DNA from: Fragilariopsis cylindrus CCMP1102
Lineage: Eukaryota > Bacillariophyta > Bacillariophyceae > Bacillariales > Bacillariaceae
Direction: 5' to 3'
Length of the DNA: 64,000 nt
Assembly (NCBI GenBank): GCA_900095095.1
Contig: FMBT01000355.1
Coordinates: 1 to 64,000 of the forward strand
This document shows positions 59,948-64,000 of the stretch, in pieces. A program made the position numbers and the translations under genes. Positions within the stretch are counted from its first letter, which is position 1, and every line of letters begins with the position of its first letter. The notes under the pieces were generated by a model. The model saw only the letters and a program-made list of their open reading frames with translations. It was not told the DNA's origin and did not search any database.

Positions 59948-60361
59948 CAAAGGCGCGATTATTCTGTTACGTTAGAGCTACGCACGTACAAATCATACTG
60001 TGATGATTCTTATTTCAAAGATGTCCAGGATCAATTAAGAATTAATCAGAGATGCAACGTTTTTCTTCGACGCTACTAGTTCTCTCTCATCAAACATGAC
60101 ATCAAACTTAGATGAAGGTCACAATTACCTTTGTGCACGCACGAAATTGTGTGCTATGCAATGCAGATAACAATAACTAACTGTATTTTAAGTTTCAAAA
60201 CTCTCAGTACAGTGTAGCATTACTTAGGCCGAGTTTCGAAGAAGAAAAAAACGATACTCTACTAATAGAATAATGCTGTAGCCATTGGCCTAACCTATCG
60301 ATATTATTACTAACCTGCATACTATATTTATTTTTTCTTAGTAGCTTCATTGATAGTACCT
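59948..60361. other. Intergenic region
   Basis: About 410 bp of 3' flank next to the PPP4R2-like gene; no gene or structured repeat seen. Confidence 0.5.
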
Positions 60362-63300
60362 TCAATCTGCAAAGTCGCTTGAAACGGACGAGTCACTTCC
60401 TCCAGAATCTTCACACCTCATGGAATCAATACTATCACCACTTTGGTATTCAGAGTCACCAGGCGGTCGAAATCCTTCGCTCTGATGAGAAGATCCGAGA
60501 GAAGTCAAAACTCTACTTTGTTGTAGGCGTTGCTGCTGCTGCATTCTGTTTAAAGCCATTGCTCTAGCGGCAGTGAATGGCTCATGATGCGTAGTAGATC
60601 CCGAATCTGATCCATCACTGCGATCAGATGCCGAGTCATCGAACATATCGTCTGATTCAGAATCAACGTCGGAGTTGGAAGCCGACGATCTACCATCTGT
60701 ACTTTCCGAGCCGCCCGTCCCTGTAGCGTTCGATTGGGATCGCATCTGTGAAATTGTGCTTGCATCAATAGTCATAAGTTCCAACGGAGAGGGATTCGAC
60801 CTATTTAGGGAGACACCAGATAGAGCAACTGCATGATGAAGCTGTAGCATATGTAGATTTGTTGCCGTTTCCAAATTAGCGTCATTACTAGAAGAAAAAA
60901 GAATTGGAGAAGTAGCACGCGCTACTGCATTGTGATCTGTGTTTTGTTGTTGTTCTGATATATGTTGATGTTGCCTTACATAACCATTGACACCTCCTCC
61001 TGCGTGATTAGGGAAGGCAATATTTGGGCCTGATGCGGCCAAATTCAAATTAAGAGGCGGAGGTGAATTCGTCATCGAACGATTCTCAACTAGCTTTTGG
61101 ATCTCTCTCTCGTTCATATTTGAAGGAATTGGTTCGACTCCAACATGATCAAACTTCGTCCTAAGAGAAGCGCGAGCCAAAGCCTCCAGCATTACTCGTG
61201 ATGTAGAATTTGAAGAACCGCCAACTCTCTGTTTTTGTTCTGGTGACGTCGATGATTCGTTTGCTGTCATTGCGTCATCCTCGTTATCATTTTTTACTGG
61301 GAACGATCTCAACTTGTTCTCAGAATCCCGTATTATCGTATCTTCCTTCATTCCATGCTCGGTGCTAACAGAGGACGATGAATCTGTTGTTTCCTTCGCG
61401 ACAAGCTCATCGATCGGAGAAGAATTCCTCTTGCGAAGTCTACGCTGTCGCAATTTGGATTCTTGCCTTCCCTTTTCATCTGCAAGCGCAGCAAGTTCCC
61501 CTTCTTCTCTGCGACGTTGTGATGTATCGCCACCCGTGCTACCCCCAAATGCATTAGTCGACGAAATTACTAGAAGAAGTTTTTCCAAACAGTTGCATAG
61601 CTTGTGTGTCTGCGTATAATACTATAGAAGGACGAAAACATAGGGTGCGATGTTAGGTCAGTTTTTTTCTTAAATTTGTTTGTCTCGTCTCCTACAATTC
61701 GATCGACGTCAATTTTTTTCGGGCGGCTCGGGAAAATTAATTTTGTATGACAGACATACAGAACTGACGTTACTTATACTTACTCTATCCGGAGCGACCA
61801 AGACTTCTGCGATACGTTGGACTGTAAACGGAGGATCGTCACTCATTTTCTCAAGTCTTTGTCGACGTTGTTGACCATCCTCCAGGTGCGATGTAGCAAC
61901 CGGAAGAAGCATCGCCATAAGCCGTTGACGTCTTTGCTGAAAAACATGTTCCGACGATAACAGTGACGATAGTTTTTCGCCATTTGTCATCGTCGAATCT
62001 TTATTGGTACCATTGTTATTATTACTACTGTTAGCATTATTATTAACAGTCTCGGCAAGACGATCGTTTCGTCTCTTTTCTGCTGGTGATAGTTTGTACC
62101 CATTATTTCGATTATGATAAAAATGATCTAAAACCAACCCCAATGCCACTCGAAATGCTGTCTGCAAATTTTTGTACGGTGATCCCGGTATAGTATTGTT
62201 GTCATCGATACTGTTCATCTCGTCGTCGTCGTCGTCGTCGTCTTCCCCATAGTCACCCATAGTCGCTGTCAACGCATCGTCTTCTGGACCGTTATTGATT
62301 TGTGTTTCACCAGGTGTATTTGAAGCACCGGACCGCTTAGCGCGAGTAGTTTTCCGAACGCTAATTTCGCTATTGGTAGTCGCCGATGTTCCCTCCGAGT
62401 CACATTCGTATTGCGTCGAATCATAGTCGGGTTCGCTTCCGGTTGATCGACCACTGCCTACCGAACTGGGTGCGGACGAATAAAGTCCGCCGAGTGTTGT
62501 CGCACCACCGGAAAACAACGTTCCGTTAACAGTGTTATTGTATGTGTTGTTATTATTATCATTATTATTGTTGTTATGGTTGTTGCTGCTGCTACAGTTG
62601 CTGTTGTTATTATTATTACTATTATTATTATTATTCCCTCCACTACTACCACTACTAGCGCTGTTTGTCGTTCGAACATGACCAAGGGGACGTTTTCGAC
62701 TGCTACTACTCGTCGAAGATGAATTACTATTGCGACCGAACGCACCGTCTAGGTTACCGAATCGCATTCTCTCGCCACCCTTCTTATGAATCATTCCGTT
62801 ACGATGTTTTTTACGGGTTGGAGGAGCCGATGTTGATCGTCTCGAAGTTCCGCCACCGCCGCCGGTCCCGCTAAATTGTCTCTTATTATTATTATTATTA
62901 TTATTATTACTACCATTACTATTAGTATGTCCATTAACATTCTTCATCGTCAATGATAAAGAATATTGAGACGAAGAAGAAGAACCTGCTGCAGCTGCTG
63001 CCGCAGCTGCTGCTATCCCCGCCTTCGTCAATGATGAGGTGGAACCAGCTGCAGCTGCTGCGTAATCATGTGATGGACTACGGTTGTTGCTGTTGCTGTT
63101 GTTGGCAGTCGTAGAAGTTCTCGTCGTTACTTCGCCATCTCCTCTCCTACAACTACTAGCGGGTGTGGTCGTCTCTTGACTCCAAGAAAGCCACGAACAG
63201 GCACCCGTTCTCGCCACTTCCTGTATAATTCGTCGTAATTCTCTTGGCAATGGACCTTCTCCAAAACTTTTGTTGCTGGTCGTGGAGGTAGGATGAGACG

Positions 63301-63808
63301 GTACGGTTCCTTCCTGTAGTTCGGAACAATCATTTTTTGCTACGAATAATAATGATGGTGATGGTGATGGAGATGGCGATGATGATGACGATAATATTGT
63401 TTCTTCTGCTTTTATAGTTGTTATGGAATGGGATTTTTGATTTAGTAGTGATCGTTCCTCCTCTTCATCTAGTAGCAGCTGACGATGGTGGCGATGATTG
63501 CTGCTACTGCTACTGCTATTAATATCAATATCGTTAGCAGCATCCTCGTAGGTTGTCAAAACACCATTATTATTGACACTATCAGGACTGCCTGTGCTGT
63601 TAGAGGTGGTGATATCTCCAGTCGGGGGGGTATGTGTAGTAGTAGCGGCAGTAGTATTGTCTTGATTCTGATCATCATGATCGTAATCATGTTCACCGTC
63701 GTTATTATTTCTCGTCGTAGCAACCGGTGATGTTGATTCTGTGGTCGTTGCCGTTGTCGTCGTGGAAGTGGGAGACGATGTCGCTGAAGCAACTACGGCG
63801 GATGCCAT
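60362..63808 (-). CDS. PPP4R2-like regulatory subunit of protein phosphatase 4
   Basis: Two exons, 63808-61784 and 61609-60362, phase 0 (GTAAGT/ACGCAG), 1,090 aa. The recognisable region crosses the intron: PPFTVQRIAEVLVAPDR joins THKLCNCLEKLLLVISS, matching the PPP4R2 core (PFTIQRLCELL...YTGTDKFLRGVEKNV in animals). PPP4R2 steers the PP4 catalytic subunit in DNA-damage response and centrosome functions. The rest is extreme low complexity: Thr, Asn, Ser and Ala runs in the N-terminal 500 aa, and an acidic SDVDSESDDMFDDSASD block in the C-terminal part. The long disordered flanks make it much larger than the animal protein (about 420 aa). Frame is clean despite the simple repeats. Confidence 0.8.
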
Positions 63809-64000
63809 TTTTCTTCTTCTCTCTTTTTGTGTGGATGGGATAGTGTGATTGTTTTTTTTTATTTTTTTTAAATCAATCGTTGATATTAATTTAATTTCTA
63901 GAAGAAGAAGATGTCAACGATATTGTCAACAGCAGTTGACAATGAAGTTTAATTATCTTTCGTATGGTTTCTTGTGTTTTTCTGTGCCACCTTGTTGTCT
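63809..64000. promoter_or_regulatory. Upstream region of the PPP4R2-like gene
   Basis: About 190 bp to the window edge, with a T-rich run at 63852-63870. No further gene starts here within the window. Confidence 0.4.

Overview
The window looks like nuclear DNA of a diatom, or a close stramenopile with a red-lineage plastid. Many predicted proteins begin with a signal peptide that ends in an ASAFAP-type motif (GAFAPS, SGFSS, DGFVP, NAFTI, EAFQP, QAFTT, AAFST), as used for import into four-membrane plastids. Introns are few, short and GT-AG. Genes are densely packed on both strands, low-complexity Asn/Ser/Asp/Gln tracts are frequent, and the gene set fits a photosynthetic heterokont: PGR5, CYP97, lumenal pentapeptide and cyclophilin proteins, and an HSF factor. 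I saw no bacterial operons, rRNA genes, convincing tRNA genes or CRISPR arrays.

Layout. 1-2.2 kb: no gene, but a cluster of short hairpin-forming repeats. 2.2-10.3 kb: plastid genes (DUF3593/DUF2499 membrane protein, TauD/CAS-like dioxygenase, CYP97 P450, lumenal pentapeptide protein). 11-12.3 kb: HSF transcription factor. 13.2-14.1 kb: decayed type II membrane protein. 14.9-17.6 kb: SUMO-activating enzyme subunit UBA2. 18.4-25.1 kb: PGR5, an unknown plastid protein, a CAX cation/proton antiporter, a thioredoxin-like plastid protein and a small coiled-coil protein. 26-30.3 kb: ubiquitin-like/zinc protein, EamA transporter, lumenal cyclophilin. 30.8-40.6 kb: a glycan-related stretch (HtrL-type glycosyltransferase, GT47 exostosin, sulfatase). 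41-46.7 kb: low-complexity protein and two tail-to-tail plastid paralogues. 47.4-51.6 kb: large SH3b-repeat protein in many broken frames. 53.5-56.8 kb: MRE11. 57.8-59.3 kb: dTDP-glucose 4,6-dehydratase-like enzyme. 60.4-63.8 kb: PPP4R2-like phosphatase regulator.

The most unusual structure is at 34.1-40.6 kb. A sulfatase gene on the minus strand is cut inside an exon by about 4.3 kb of foreign DNA. That DNA carries, on the plus strand, a two-exon gene for a chimeric protein: PCNA-binding box and MSH6-like Tudor domain, then RGG/acidic low complexity, a C2H2 zinc finger and a C-terminal HNH-nuclease-like domain. One junction carries a second copy of about 43 bp of the sulfatase's own coding sequence. 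This looks like a captured or mobile nuclease gene that landed in a host gene.

Several otherwise well-conserved genes (CYP97, CAX, MRE11, the SH3b protein) are interrupted by single-base indels, many of them in homopolymers. Other genes, such as UBA2, HSF and PPP4R2, are clean. Assembly error is likely for many of these, but true decay cannot be excluded from sequence alone. Exon borders were derived by hand from splice signals and reading phase.
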